Shown here piece by piece: positions 27,501 through 36,118 of a stretch of 64,000 nucleotides of DNA. The position numbers and the translations under genes are program-made. Below the pieces are notes generated by a model. The model was given only the letters and a program-made list of their open reading frames with translations. It searched no databases and was not told the DNA's origin. How positions within the stretch are numbered: the first letter of the stretch is position 1; every line of letters starts with the position of its first letter. The stretch is from Ancylothrix sp. D3o. Lineage in GTDB: Bacteria > Cyanobacteriota > Cyanobacteriia > Cyanobacteriales > Oscillatoriaceae. The stretch is taken from NCBI RefSeq assembly GCF_025370775.1, contig NZ_JAMXEX010000009.1:49432-113431 (forward strand), in the 5' to 3' direction.

Positions 27501-27836
27501 CTACGCGCCCGCAATATTGGTTTATGTATTGATGATTTTGGAACGGGATATTCTTCTTTGAGTTATTTGCACCGCTTTCCAATTAATACTCTGAAAATTG
27601 ATCGGTCTTTTGTCAACGATATGGGCGGCGATGACGAAAATTCGGAAATTGTCCGCGCCATTGTTATGCTGGCTCACAATTTGGGGATGTATGTGGTGGC
27701 GGAAGGGGTGGAAACGGAGAAACATTTAGTGCAGCTTTGGGCGCTTCAATGTGAATACGGGCAAGGGTATTTTTTTTCTAAGCCTGTGCCGGCGGCTGAT
27801 GCTGAGGCGCTACTGGCGGAGGCTCGTCAGTGGTGA
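24519..27836 (+). CDS. Membrane sensor with PAS, GGDEF and EAL domains (c-di-GMP turnover)
   Basis: A 1105-residue protein. A membrane helix at about 35-65, a periplasmic sensor of ~250 residues and a second helix (about 316-340) come first. Two PAS domains follow (about 406-520 and 531-625). The GGDEF domain (about 638-815) has an intact RLGGDEF and, five residues before it, the inhibitory I-site RPGD, so it should make cyclic di-GMP under product control. The EAL domain (about 863-1100) keeps FEALVRW, the Asn of SVNLSGRQ, EITES, DDFGTGYSSL, KIDRSFV and AEGVE, so it should also degrade it. Which activity dominates cannot be told. An ~20-base tail of A/T-rich leader lacks a Shine-Dalgarno. 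A strong hairpin terminator follows. Confidence 0.93.
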   Translation: MSASNVVILYKKIQSQLAKKPQESSMAGNKNTARSLALTLAYAVSGITIIGTFAAGMMLWGLYNDLKQEQQKNLLAVATFKSQAVEEYLERLKNIAISVTSSVKVMPASREAMAVVRRTPTPEENPKTSKPNKADLAKLEDIFKKYPEIAGISRYNRHNKTIQQLGLIVSAQTPANEEGLTWIENQPYWALGVPVLDNKSQPDGRNIIFFKLDRLKQILQKGAGDNKIKTALFNLENRRLIFLLKPVATQTTLPKNSPLAIALQKAGRQTKTNLVSDSNFKRIAYSPIQGSKWAVVVWGDSSASAATLPEIDFRRQLLILGSAGAMFIGLGVTISLILWQRFNQSPQKLDLFLKAKVNSDSEESEHLPIKNTENLAQKTLQKKTSPFPPQEINKPPTLSEVWRKEIVSAGGEIFGLWDWNLQTNEIYFSSAWKTCTGYTENEIGNHPDEWFKRVHPEDVERLKAELSVHFAGLTPYFCNEHRILDKDGCYRWMLARGVAWGDSNGKAHAIAGSISDISEKKATEEENKRLAAFPRNDPNPVLAADKSGNLIYLNPAAKQILKKLAINDPMQFLPTNHHSIVDNCLSSLASERHIERHINDCIFSWSYHPIPSLGVIHLYASDITERQWAQEQLEQAAWHDGLTGLPNRTLFIHRVEQAITQAKQNPDGLFALLFLDLDRFKVVNDSLGHTLGDQFLIAVARRLAGCVRPGDVVARLGGDEFTILLSSIDNIDGARAFAERIQQELASPVNLNGHQVFTTASIGIAVAAYAQKAAEVGHCSTPDSQWGRPYYQPEDLLRDADIAMYRAKAEGKARYVFFTQTMHERAIALLGLENDLRRAISEGGLRPESGSGEASLMLLGSSFVLHYQPVIALDTGRIAGFEALVRWVHPQRGIVSPVEFIPVAEETGLIIPLGRWVLYEACRQLKAWQQRFRSVQHLTMSVNLSGRQLSQTDLLDQIDEILQCTGIEPSCLKLEITESVLMDNAAGAISVLEELRARNIGLCIDDFGTGYSSLSYLHRFPINTLKIDRSFVNDMGGDDENSEIVRAIVMLAHNLGMYVVAEGVETEKHLVQLWALQCEYGQGYFFSKPVPAADAEALLAEARQW

Positions 27837-27914
27837 ATTTTTCAAAGAAATCAAGTTTTGGAAAAAAGCTGTTTGTTTATAGCGCTTTTCGATTAAGCAG
27901 AGACAAAAATTATA

Positions 27915-27947
27915 AAAAACCCGGCTTTTTTTAGAAACCGGGTTTTT
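27915..27947. terminator. Bidirectional hairpin terminator
   Basis: AAAAACCCGG (27915-27924) and CCGGGTTTTT (27938-27947) form a 10-bp stem with a 13-nt loop. It serves the GGDEF-EAL gene and, in reverse, the small gene at 28087. Confidence 0.78.
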
Positions 27948-28086
27948 CTGCACTACAGTCATCAGAAAAAGGTTATAGGTTATGGGGGGTTTGTATCGAG
28001 GTGATTGTACTTTAAAAACAAGCCTAAGGCTGCTGAATCTCGATAACAATTGAGGGAAAATTTAAAAACTACAGAAGCCCTAAATG

Positions 28087-28281
28087 CTACCTGTCTTGCC
28101 GGCAATACCCGCCTGGTTGATCGCAATCAGAATCGGAACTGATGACGCCAATATCAGAAATTATCGGTGTTTGCGCGATTTCAAAAGTTGGGGAGTGAGC
28201 GTTGGTTGTCTGAAGTGACGACATATTAACTGTTGCGGCCAGCGATAGACCAAATGGCAAAAACAAGCGAAAATATTTCAT
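28087..28281 (-). CDS. Small secreted protein A (64 aa), paralogue of the next gene
   Basis: AGGA lies seven bases before the ATG at 28281. The N-terminus (MKYFRLFLPFGLSLAATVN) is a signal peptide; the mature part is about 40 residues with two Cys near the end (DCDQPGGYC) that could form a disulphide. The pattern hydrophobic core, N-(M/I)-S-S-L, a polar stretch, then AQT aligns with the 55-residue protein encoded 250 bases upstream on the same strand, so the two appear to be tandem paralogues with different tails. No known family is recognised. It might be a secreted peptide or a small envelope protein. Confidence 0.55.
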   Translation of the reverse strand: MKYFRLFLPFGLSLAATVNMSSLQTTNAHSPTFEIAQTPIISDIGVISSDSDCDQPGGYCRQDR

Positions 28282-28362
28282 AGGGGTGTCCTGTATTAAG
28301 AGCTTCCAATTTTTGATTCGGCACCCCGCCGGTACTGACCGGATTAAATCGTTCGACTGCTT

Positions 28363-28530
28363 TTATCTGCGCCGTCCGCCGCTGTCGGGCGCCGGCGGAT
28401 CGTTGCCTTGGGCTGTCTGCGCGGTACCGGCAACTCGAAATTCATGCGAGCCGGTGTATAAAGAAGAAATATTTGCTGTGACGCTCATAAATAGCAAGCT
28501 TGTGAAAACCAATGAGGCGTAGGGACGCAT
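28363..28530 (-). CDS. Small secreted protein B (55 aa), paralogue of protein A
   Basis: The frame extends to 28611, but the ATG at 28530 gives a short signal peptide (MRPYASLVFTSLLFMSVTA) followed by ISSLYTGSHEF, a match to protein A downstream. The C-terminus is AQTAQGNDPPAPDSGGRRR, with no Cys. The ATG directly follows a hairpin and T-run (28531-28572), so translation or transcription may be controlled there. No family is recognised. Confidence 0.5.
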   Translation of the reverse strand: MRPYASLVFTSLLFMSVTANISSLYTGSHEFRVAGTAQTAQGNDPPAPDSGGRRR

Positions 28531-28572
28531 AAAAAAAATACCCGTATCAATCATTCCTTTTACTGATACGGG
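28531..28572 (-). terminator. Hairpin with U-run directly before the start of small protein B
   Basis: Minus strand: CCCGTATCA and TGATACGGG (9-bp perfect stem, 14-nt loop) followed by TATTTTTTTT and then the ATG at 28530. It could end the CheA-like transcript, or act as an attenuator for small protein B. Confidence 0.65.
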
Positions 28573-28713
28573 CTGCCGGTTGGTTATCAGGACAAAACAA
28601 GGCGAGAGCAAAAAATTATTTCAAGTTTTTTTGCTCTTGGCTTAAGTAAATTCTTCGTAGTAACTTTTTCAGGGGTTACAAACGTGATTATGAGTGGATC
28701 ACTTCCGCAATAA

Positions 28714-31700
28714 CTATGACAATAAAGCCGCAATTTGATCGAGCAAAGAAGCCGGCTCCCAAGGTTTGGTAAAATAAGCCGTAACTCCACAAGATGCCGC
28801 CCGCTGCCGGCATTGTTCGCTATCGCGGGAAGATAAAATTGCAACGGGTAAATTTCTAGTATTAGGATGAGCTCGAAGATTGGCGAGCAACTCTAACCCA
28901 TTCATGCGAGGCATTTCTAAATCGGAAATAACTAAATCAAAAGCTGAGGCACTACGTTTTAATTCTTCTAAAGCTGCTTTGCCATCGTTACACTGGGTGA
29001 CTTGATAGCCAGCCCCGCTTAAAAGCTGGTCTAATGCCCGCCGCACCGCTATCGAATCATCTGCAATTAAAATGGCCGGTTTGGAGGGAAAAAACGCGGC
29101 TGGTAACGGACAATAGGGAACCCGTAAAGCTTCCCCATCAATCTCCCTTTCTTCAAGGGTTTCTGCTTGAGTTTCAGCCTCAATTGTAGCGGGGGATGCT
29201 GGGTGATTTTCTTCTTGTCTTAAATTTGCCGGTTCGCTGTTGCTTTCTGGGTAGGGAGAAGCGAATGCGGTGTTTGTATTTGCTTGACTAAGGGTTATTT
29301 TTTCATTTAACTCGTGCGGCGAAATAACCGGCACTATTTCGCCACTTCCTAATACCGTACACCCAGCCAAGTATGCTGGGACAGGGACAGTTTCATCAAA
29401 AGATTTAATCACTAATTCACGTTCTTGAAGAATGGCATCTACCGCTACAATTATCGGCTCACTGCTGACTTCTAAAACGAGGCCGACGGTGGGATGGGTG
29501 GGGCTGGTTTCTCTACCGCCAGCGCGTCCGTAGGGCAATAAATCGATTAAGGCATAAGCGCGGATATTTTCTTCGTTCCAAACCACATAACTTGCCGGTT
29601 TAATTCCCCCTAATGAATTATTAGGAGGGGCTGGTAAGGGTTTTTCTGATAAGTCTATAATTCCTAAAATATTCAAGCAAGGAATGGCTAAAGTGCGAGA
29701 GCCACACCGGCATAATAAGAGCTTGACAATCCTGAGTTTAAAGGGAACATTAATAGTAAATTTTGTGCCAACTCCTGAGCGGGTTTCTACTTGGAATGTT
29801 CCGCGCATCCTGGCGATTTGATAGCGAACAATATCTAAGCCAAATCCGCGCCCAGATAAATCGCTTTTGGTGGTGGCGGTTGAAAATCCGGGTGTGAAAA
29901 GAAATTCTAAAATTTCTTCGTCTTTGAATTGTTCAAGGGGAGTATTTGGTGCTATTAAATTAATTTCTTTAGCTCGCCGATAAATGGCTTCAGTATCGAT
30001 GCCGCGTCCGTCATCTTCCAAAGAAATTGTTAGATAATTTGCCGAAATTTGCGCTGATAAAAAGATTTTTGCTATTTTTGGTTTCCGGGCTTCAACTCGC
30101 TGGGAGGTTGTTTCAATACCGTGATCAAAAGCATTGCGAAATAGGTGGGTTAAGGGAGTGTGCAATTGTTGTAAAAGTGCTTGATCAATGAGTAAGTCTT
30201 TGCCTTTTACGACTAATTCAACAGTTTTATCATATTGTTGGTTAAGGTTTTGCAAAGAAGCTTGAAATCTGTCTGTGAGTAAGCCAAAGTTTACTAACCG
30301 TGATTGTGTTAAATTTTCGTTTAAGTTTTGGAGGGAGTTGTGCAGCCGATCAAGGGTTTCTTGGATCTCGCTGGCTAACAAATCCATATCGGCTCTACTT
30401 TCATAAATTTGCACGACTAACTCGTAAAATTCGTGCGAATTTTCATTAAATTTTGGGGCAATTACAGCTTCGGGGCTGTTAGGAAATTCCAAGTCTAGGG
30501 CGGGAATGGGATTCGGTGTTTCGCTATTTTTTGGGGGATAGCTGTTAAGAAATTGAAGTTGTTCATTGCTTTCTTGCTTCTCTGGTTGCTTGACTGAGTT
30601 GGCAATTACATTGTTAGTAATGACATTGTTGCGTCTCGCGGCTTCGGTTCGCAATGACATTATTTGTTTTTTGAGGTTGCGGCTGGTTTGAGAAAGTTGT
30701 TGTTGATATTCTGAAAGTTGTTGATAATTGATAAATAATTCTCCTACGCTGTCGCTGAGGCGGTCGAGTTGTTCCACCGGCACTCGCAATGTTAAGGATG
30801 CCGGTGTTGCTGGATTTTTTTCAGGCTTGCTAACTACATATTTCAAAAATCGTTCGGGAATTGTCAATTTATCTTGAGATTGTTGGTTTTTGGGGGATTT
30901 TCCAGCGTTTTCTTGCTCGGTTTCTCCTGAGTTTTGCTTAACAACCTCTTTGTTTTCTTCGGACAATTGATTATCGGTTTCTGAAAGGCTGATCTTTTTG
31001 ATTATCTCCTCTTTCCATTGCCTAATTAAAGTACAAATTTGCAGGAGAAATTTCTCTAAAGCGGATAAATCTGGGGGTAAATTTGTTATGATAATTTCCG
31101 CTACTTTTCCTAAAAAGCTCAAATTATAAACTTCGCTCAACAAAGTTATTTCCTCAGCAAAACTTGTCAGAGCTTCTTTAAGATTTATATAAAAAGGCAG
31201 AGAACTTTCTAAGGTTGCCGGTGAATCTTCTCTAATCGTTAAATTAATGTGATGGCCGGTGAGCGGCAATTGGCTTTCTGTTAGATAATTTTCTTGGCTA
31301 GGGAGGAGGTGTTCAGAATTGTGGTTAGCAGCCTCCTGTAACAAAGCTTCAAGGCGCTGAAGACCAGTTTCCAGGTCAACAGAAATCGCAGTTTTTATAC
31401 AAGCTTGCTGGTTGGGAGTTACGTTTGAAAAATCCCCACTAAATTGTAATGTCTCATCTTCTTCTAAAAGAAGTTGCAGGTAATTTTCTGTTAAATTTTT
31501 AAGGTGTTGACTAGGTGATAAAATAACACCTTGACTCATTTCTTCGGGATGTTTTGCTTCGAGGGGATTCAGATTTAAGAGGAGGGATGCTTGGTTAATT
31601 AAATCATAAATTTCTTGAAACTTTTGGGCGATGAGTTCGATTTTTGAGTTATCTTCCGGGTATTGAATGAGTTGTTCAAATAAATCTTCAAGCTGGTGGG

Positions 31701-31980
31701 CAAGTTGGCAAATGTTGGGTAATTGAGCAATACCGGCTCCGCCTTTGAGGGTGTGTGCGGCGCGAATTAAAGCCGTATATCCGCGATAATTTTCACTTTT
31801 TTCTTTTGTGAGCAAATCAGAAATTCCTTGTTTAAGGATGGCAAGATTTTCTGGAGCTTCTTCTTCCAAAAATAAGAGGCGGGATTGCTCGGTAATGGCT
31901 TCTAATTGTTGGCGAGACAGGGAACGAGTTGGCGGCGAGGTTTTAGCCCTATCTTGATTCATAATCGTTTTGATATTCAC
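28714..31980 (-). CDS. CheA-type hybrid histidine kinase with C-terminal receiver (PilL/PixL-like)
   Basis: A 1088-residue chemosensory kinase. The Hpt domain comes first, with the phospho-acceptor His76 in RAAHTLKGGAG. A long, poorly conserved linker precedes the dimerisation part, the ATPase domain (about 600-745, with DHGIETT, DDGRGID and GRGFGLDIV), a CheW-like coupling domain (about 753-883) and a receiver (about 970-1083, DLEMPRMNG and Lys of YFTKPW). In cyanobacteria such kinases control type IV pilus motility and phototaxis or other taxis. The start is either the GTG at 31980 or the ATG at 31962. It follows the MCP gene by 15 bases and is the last gene of the operon. Confidence 0.92.
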   Translation of the reverse strand: MNIKTIMNQDRAKTSPPTRSLSRQQLEAITEQSRLLFLEEEAPENLAILKQGISDLLTKEKSENYRGYTALIRAAHTLKGGAGIAQLPNICQLAHQLEDLFEQLIQYPEDNSKIELIAQKFQEIYDLINQASLLLNLNPLEAKHPEEMSQGVILSPSQHLKNLTENYLQLLLEEDETLQFSGDFSNVTPNQQACIKTAISVDLETGLQRLEALLQEAANHNSEHLLPSQENYLTESQLPLTGHHINLTIREDSPATLESSLPFYINLKEALTSFAEEITLLSEVYNLSFLGKVAEIIITNLPPDLSALEKFLLQICTLIRQWKEEIIKKISLSETDNQLSEENKEVVKQNSGETEQENAGKSPKNQQSQDKLTIPERFLKYVVSKPEKNPATPASLTLRVPVEQLDRLSDSVGELFINYQQLSEYQQQLSQTSRNLKKQIMSLRTEAARRNNVITNNVIANSVKQPEKQESNEQLQFLNSYPPKNSETPNPIPALDLEFPNSPEAVIAPKFNENSHEFYELVVQIYESRADMDLLASEIQETLDRLHNSLQNLNENLTQSRLVNFGLLTDRFQASLQNLNQQYDKTVELVVKGKDLLIDQALLQQLHTPLTHLFRNAFDHGIETTSQRVEARKPKIAKIFLSAQISANYLTISLEDDGRGIDTEAIYRRAKEINLIAPNTPLEQFKDEEILEFLFTPGFSTATTKSDLSGRGFGLDIVRYQIARMRGTFQVETRSGVGTKFTINVPFKLRIVKLLLCRCGSRTLAIPCLNILGIIDLSEKPLPAPPNNSLGGIKPASYVVWNEENIRAYALIDLLPYGRAGGRETSPTHPTVGLVLEVSSEPIIVAVDAILQERELVIKSFDETVPVPAYLAGCTVLGSGEIVPVISPHELNEKITLSQANTNTAFASPYPESNSEPANLRQEENHPASPATIEAETQAETLEEREIDGEALRVPYCPLPAAFFPSKPAILIADDSIAVRRALDQLLSGAGYQVTQCNDGKAALEELKRSASAFDLVISDLEMPRMNGLELLANLRAHPNTRNLPVAILSSRDSEQCRQRAASCGVTAYFTKPWEPASLLDQIAALLS

Positions 31981-31995
31981 GAAGTTGAACCCAGT

Positions 31996-34191
31996 TTAAC
32001 GAGAACGGTCATTATCGGGGCGAAAGCGTGAGACAGATTCTTGCAAAGCCTGGGCGACAACGACCAATTCGCGCAGGTTTTGGGCAACGGCTTCTGATTC
32101 AGCAGAGGTGGTTTCGGCAAGGTTGGTGGTGGCTTGCATAGTTTGATTGACTTGATGGGAAGATTGGGCCTGAGAAACGGTGCTCGCGGAAATAGACTGC
32201 AAAAGCTGGTTAATGTTTTGATTGATCGTGGCTAATTTGGCGAGGGTGTTTTGGGTTTTGACGACGGCTTTGATGCCGGTGTCTACACTGTAGGAGGCTT
32301 CATCCATTGTTTGTAAAGCTTCATGGCTGGCTTGTTGAATGGAGGCTAATAATTGTTCAATTTCTTTTGCTGAGTCGCTGACTCGTTCGGCTAAACGTTG
32401 AACTTCGCTGGCGACAACGCGAAAAACTTGGCCTTGTTCACCGGCACGGGCGGCGGCAATAGAGGCATTAAAAGCTAATAAATTAGTTTTTTCAGAAATA
32501 CCGGCAATGATGTAAACAATTTTATAAATTTCTTGGGATGATTCCGCGAGGTAGCGCACTTTTTTAGAGGCTTTAGCAACAATTTCCTCGACTTCATAGA
32601 TGCTGGTGACGCTTTGAGCAACAATTTTATTTCCGTCTAAGGAGTGCACTGCACCTTGACGGGCAATGACAGCAGCTTTGAGGGTGGCGCTGGCGATGGT
32701 TTGCATGGATCGCCCCATGTTGGCAACGGCATTGAGGGCGGTGTTGATGGTTTTGGTTTGGTTGCTGGCGTTGAGGGAGAGGGCTTGTACTTTTTGGGTA
32801 CTGCGGGTGGCGCTGGAGTGGACTTGGTTGGCGGCGCTTTGGACGCGGCTTACAATTTCGCAGAGGTTGTCGATGGTGCTGTTGATGGCTACGGCGAGTT
32901 CTCGCAAGATAGCGCCGCCGCTGGTTTCGAGGTCGCTTTCTACCGGCACTTTTATTGCTAAATCGCCTTGTTTGGCAACGAGTAGGCGGGTGAGTAATAA
33001 GTTCATGCCTTGTTGGAGGCGTTCTTTTTCGCGTTTTTGAAAGGCGGCTTCGGCAAGTAAGCGGCGTGTTTGTTCTTCGAGGATGCCGGTGGCGGCGTTG
33101 ATGGTGCCGGCGAGGGTGTTAAAGGTTTCTGCGAGTTGTTTGATTTCGTCTTTGCCGCTTACGGTGGCGCGGGCGCTGCGATTTCCTCGTGTAAAGTCTG
33201 TGGTGGCTTCTGTGATTTGTTTAAGGGGTTGGGTGAGGGTTTGGCACAAAAACAGTAATAACCACAGTTCTAATGCCAAGGCAATAGCGATCAAAAGCAG
33301 CAGGCCGATGACGGTTAGAACGTCGCTAAAAAGGGGATTGTTAAGGTTTTCTGGTGTGCCTCTGAGGAGGATTACGGTGGGAGTGTTAGGGTTTTTTGGT
33401 TGGAGGGCTTTGGCTGTAAATCTGTAGGTTTTGTTGTTTATTTTGAGCCGGTGGCTGAGGATTTTTTCTGGTGTGTTACCGGCTTTTATTAAAAGTTCAT
33501 TTATATCGGGGGAAATTCCTTGATTTTTTCTTTGTATATTTCCTGTTTCTGCTAGGATTTCGAGGCGGTCATTTTGATCTTTTTCATAAATGCCGCTGTA
33601 GCCTCCGTTAAAGGTTTTTACTGTGTTTTCTGTGGCTGTTTTTTCGCTTTTTTGCAGGTTGTATAGGGTTTCTGTGGTGGCGAGTTGGGCCACAGAGAGG
33701 TTTCTATTTTGTTGCTCCTGGCTGATATTTTTGAGGAATAAACCGGCGCCGACTACGGAGCCTAGGGTGAGGAATTGCGTCACCAAAAAAAAGATAATTT
33801 GTTTTTGGAGTATCGGTTGGTTGCTGAAAGATTTTTTAAGTTTTGATTGCAACCATCTCACTTTAGCGCTTTTTGAAATCTCTGTTTTTGGCCGAGAATT
33901 ATTGCCATCGATTGTAGAGGCGGGTTTATCAAAGATGTTTGTTGGGGGCTCAGATGTGGATGAAACGGCCCGTAAATTTTGTGCGGGGTTTGGGTTGGTT
34001 TGGGGTGGTAGAAGGGATGCAGCCGATGAAAAAACTCCACCTGGATCGGCTCTGGCAACTTCTGAGTAAAGTGCTTTGGCTTCTTCGAGGAGTCCCTGTT
34101 GGCTTAAAGCTTCTGCTAAATGGATTTTTGCTATCCAATCACTGGGGTTTTGATTGATTTTTTCTCTTAGTGCGTCTATGGTTTCTAACAT
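31996..34191 (-). CDS. Methyl-accepting chemotaxis protein (PilJ-like, no GAF)
   Basis: A 731-residue sensor. The N-terminal ~50 residues have a TPR-like pattern (WIAKIHLAEALSQQGLLEEAKALYSEV). A membrane helix near 125-150 and a second near 287-318 enclose a periplasmic region of ~140 residues; HAMP-like segments follow, then the signalling domain (about 480-720) with the hairpin tip ISEKTNLLAFNASIAAARAGEQG and EVQRLAERVSDSAKEI. No GAF domain or bilin-binding Cys is present, so this is not a phototaxis PixJ. The ligand is unknown. It sits between cheW and the CheA-like kinase; the 194-base gap before it holds a TTGGGAA repeat. Confidence 0.92.
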   Translation of the reverse strand: MLETIDALREKINQNPSDWIAKIHLAEALSQQGLLEEAKALYSEVARADPGGVFSSAASLLPPQTNPNPAQNLRAVSSTSEPPTNIFDKPASTIDGNNSRPKTEISKSAKVRWLQSKLKKSFSNQPILQKQIIFFLVTQFLTLGSVVGAGLFLKNISQEQQNRNLSVAQLATTETLYNLQKSEKTATENTVKTFNGGYSGIYEKDQNDRLEILAETGNIQRKNQGISPDINELLIKAGNTPEKILSHRLKINNKTYRFTAKALQPKNPNTPTVILLRGTPENLNNPLFSDVLTVIGLLLLIAIALALELWLLLFLCQTLTQPLKQITEATTDFTRGNRSARATVSGKDEIKQLAETFNTLAGTINAATGILEEQTRRLLAEAAFQKREKERLQQGMNLLLTRLLVAKQGDLAIKVPVESDLETSGGAILRELAVAINSTIDNLCEIVSRVQSAANQVHSSATRSTQKVQALSLNASNQTKTINTALNAVANMGRSMQTIASATLKAAVIARQGAVHSLDGNKIVAQSVTSIYEVEEIVAKASKKVRYLAESSQEIYKIVYIIAGISEKTNLLAFNASIAAARAGEQGQVFRVVASEVQRLAERVSDSAKEIEQLLASIQQASHEALQTMDEASYSVDTGIKAVVKTQNTLAKLATINQNINQLLQSISASTVSQAQSSHQVNQTMQATTNLAETTSAESEAVAQNLRELVVVAQALQESVSRFRPDNDRSR

Positions 34192-34194
34192 TAG

Positions 34195-34225
34195 GGTGGA
34201 ATTGGGAATTGGGAATTGGGAGGGG
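34195..34225. repeat. Short tandem repeat TTGGGAA
   Basis: GGAATTGGGAATTGGGAATTGGGAGG-type iteration of the heptamer (A)TTGGGA in the gap between the cheW and MCP genes; a common cyanobacterial short tandem repeat. Confidence 0.6.
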
Positions 34226-34385
34226 AAAGTTTAGAGGATAAAATAAAGTTTTGATGGATATTTAAATGTTGAGGCTATAGTTTTTCGGCAGGTATAGGTT
34301 TAATATAACGAATCTTGGAAAGTTTGAAAATTTTTATATAAAGTGGGGCTGGAAAATTTTATAGGTCTGATGTTTTTATTTTGGG

Positions 34386-34946
34386 CTAGGGTTCGACGAG
34401 TCGCAAGGCGGCGAAAACTGCTGAGACGTTTAAAACAGCAACGGACTCGTCTTCAATTTTGACCACACCAAGGAAAAACGAGCTAAAGGCGGGGGAAAAG
34501 TCTTCGGGAATGGCGGTGATGTTTGTTTTGTCTATCTGTACAACTCCTTTGAGCGCAGAGACGACACAAGCGAGTCTTTGAGGGGGCACTCCCTTTTGGC
34601 TGTTTAAACAGTTGGTAATTAAAAGCACTGTCAGACTATCCCATTTTCCGTAATCGATGGGGGAGGGAGCCAGCCCTAGCAGTTCGCTGAGTAAGTCTGC
34701 AAGTTCTAATACCCAGATGAGTTGTCCGTTTTGGTTAACGACTCCGAGTAAGGCGGTGGCGACTCCTGGGATGGGACAAATGTCTCCGTAAGCTACGCTA
34801 AAAACTTCTGCAACGTTTTCTATGGGCAGTGCTAGACGAGCGGACTGCCGTAGCTGAATACAGAAGTAGTCTTTCAAGGGGATATCGGGAGAGGGGGGAT
34901 AAGTCGATTGGTTGGATAGCTGTATTTTACTATCTTGGGGGTTCAT
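34386..34946 (-). CDS. CheW-type coupling protein
   Basis: A 186-residue CheW domain protein: CIQLRQSARLALPIENVAEVF at the start, the IPGVATALLGVVNQNGQLIWVLELADLL core typical of CheW, and a later VKIEDESVAVLNVSAVF. It links the MCP array to the CheA-like kinase. The gene's ATG overlaps the stop of the upstream PatA-like gene by four bases (ATGA), showing translational coupling. It matches PilI/PixI/HmpC in position. Confidence 0.9.
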   Translation of the reverse strand: MNPQDSKIQLSNQSTYPPSPDIPLKDYFCIQLRQSARLALPIENVAEVFSVAYGDICPIPGVATALLGVVNQNGQLIWVLELADLLSELLGLAPSPIDYGKWDSLTVLLITNCLNSQKGVPPQRLACVVSALKGVVQIDKTNITAIPEDFSPAFSSFFLGVVKIEDESVAVLNVSAVFAALRLVEP

Positions 34947-36118
34947 GCACAGGCATTGCTGGGCTGGAGTTGAATTTGTGTTTGCTGAGTTTCACTGTAG
35001 AGGTTGGTTTCGATGGTGTTGATCAGTTGTTGGGGGTAAAAGGGTTTGGTTAGGTAGTCGGTGGCTCCGACCATGCGGGCTCTGAGTTTATCTACTATAC
35101 CGTCTCTGCCGGTGACCATGACGATGGGTATGTCTTTGAGCAAGCTGGAGTTTCGCAGCATTTTGCAGAGTTCATAGCCGCTGATTTCTGGCATATTGAT
35201 ATCGAGCAAAATTAGGGCGGGTTTTTGTTTGGCTAAGATTGTCAGGGCGGCGGCGGGTTGGGTGAGGCTTAAAACTTGATAACCGCTGGCTTCGAGGGTG
35301 AGTTTGACTTGGCGCTGGGCGGTTTTGCTGTCGTCTATGCAGGCTATGAGGGGGCGCTGATGGCGCTGGGGTTCTTGATAGGTGCTCATGCTAACGGCGC
35401 CTGATTTTACGGCGGGTTTTAAGAGGGTGGCGAGGGATAAGGTGTCTATTTTTAAGAGGGTGGCGGCTTCGTAAAGGCTGATGTTTTTTCTGATAACTTT
35501 GGCGAAGGTTTTAAGAAATTCCATGTTGCCAATTTTCGGCCATATTATTTTGCAGAGTTTTTCGATGTCTTGGACGATGGGCCTTTGGTATGGTGAGGGG
35601 ATCTCGTTATAAAGTTTTACCCATTGATTGATAAAGCCTTTGACTGGTGTAACGATTTCTTTGATGGGAAGGGAGAGCAAAATCGGGTCTAGTCCGAGGT
35701 TTTTTTCAAATTGTAGGGTGGCTTGGGGGATGGATAAAATTTGTACAAAGGCTTCTTCTGTGAGCCAGGTTAGGAGTTTGCGTGCTTGTTGTAAGGAGAT
35801 TTTGCCGGTTTGCCAGTAATGACAAATTACTTCGTAGTCTGAGGAGAATTGTTCCATTGAGACTAATTTTAGTTCGGGATAGTACCACTGAAGTAGGTAG
35901 GGTAAACGTTCATGGTGTCCCATTGCGCTAGAGGCAAAATGTACTTGTCCTTTGCCAAAATATACGCGCCAAAATACTGAGGTGTCGTTGGGATCGCCGA
36001 TGGTTAACCGGCCTGTGAGTTTCTTGCTGACTATGCTGGTGAGGGCTTTGGCCGGTGATGCGATCATTTTTGATTGTTCAGTTATCAGTCTTGAAGTTTG
36101 CAAGAGGTTGGTAGTCAT
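34943..36118 (-). CDS. PatA-like response regulator (PATAN domain and receiver)
   Basis: A 391-residue protein. The N-terminal ~250 residues (LTGRLTIGDPNDTSVFWRVYFGKGQVHFAS, then LPYLLQWYYPEL) are a PATAN-type domain; the C-terminal receiver (about 263-378) has the acidic pair CIDDSK, the phospho-acceptor Asp of LLDINMP, a Thr (MVTGRD) and the Lys of YLTKPF. PixG, PilG and HmpA have this layout and interact with type IV pilus motors in cyanobacteria. It is the first gene of a four-gene operon with CheW, MCP and CheA. A separate CheY, present in the Pix and Hmp operons, is missing here. Confidence 0.92.
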   Translation of the reverse strand: MTTNLLQTSRLITEQSKMIASPAKALTSIVSKKLTGRLTIGDPNDTSVFWRVYFGKGQVHFASSAMGHHERLPYLLQWYYPELKLVSMEQFSSDYEVICHYWQTGKISLQQARKLLTWLTEEAFVQILSIPQATLQFEKNLGLDPILLSLPIKEIVTPVKGFINQWVKLYNEIPSPYQRPIVQDIEKLCKIIWPKIGNMEFLKTFAKVIRKNISLYEAATLLKIDTLSLATLLKPAVKSGAVSMSTYQEPQRHQRPLIACIDDSKTAQRQVKLTLEASGYQVLSLTQPAAALTILAKQKPALILLDINMPEISGYELCKMLRNSSLLKDIPIVMVTGRDGIVDKLRARMVGATDYLTKPFYPQQLINTIETNLYSETQQTQIQLQPSNACA

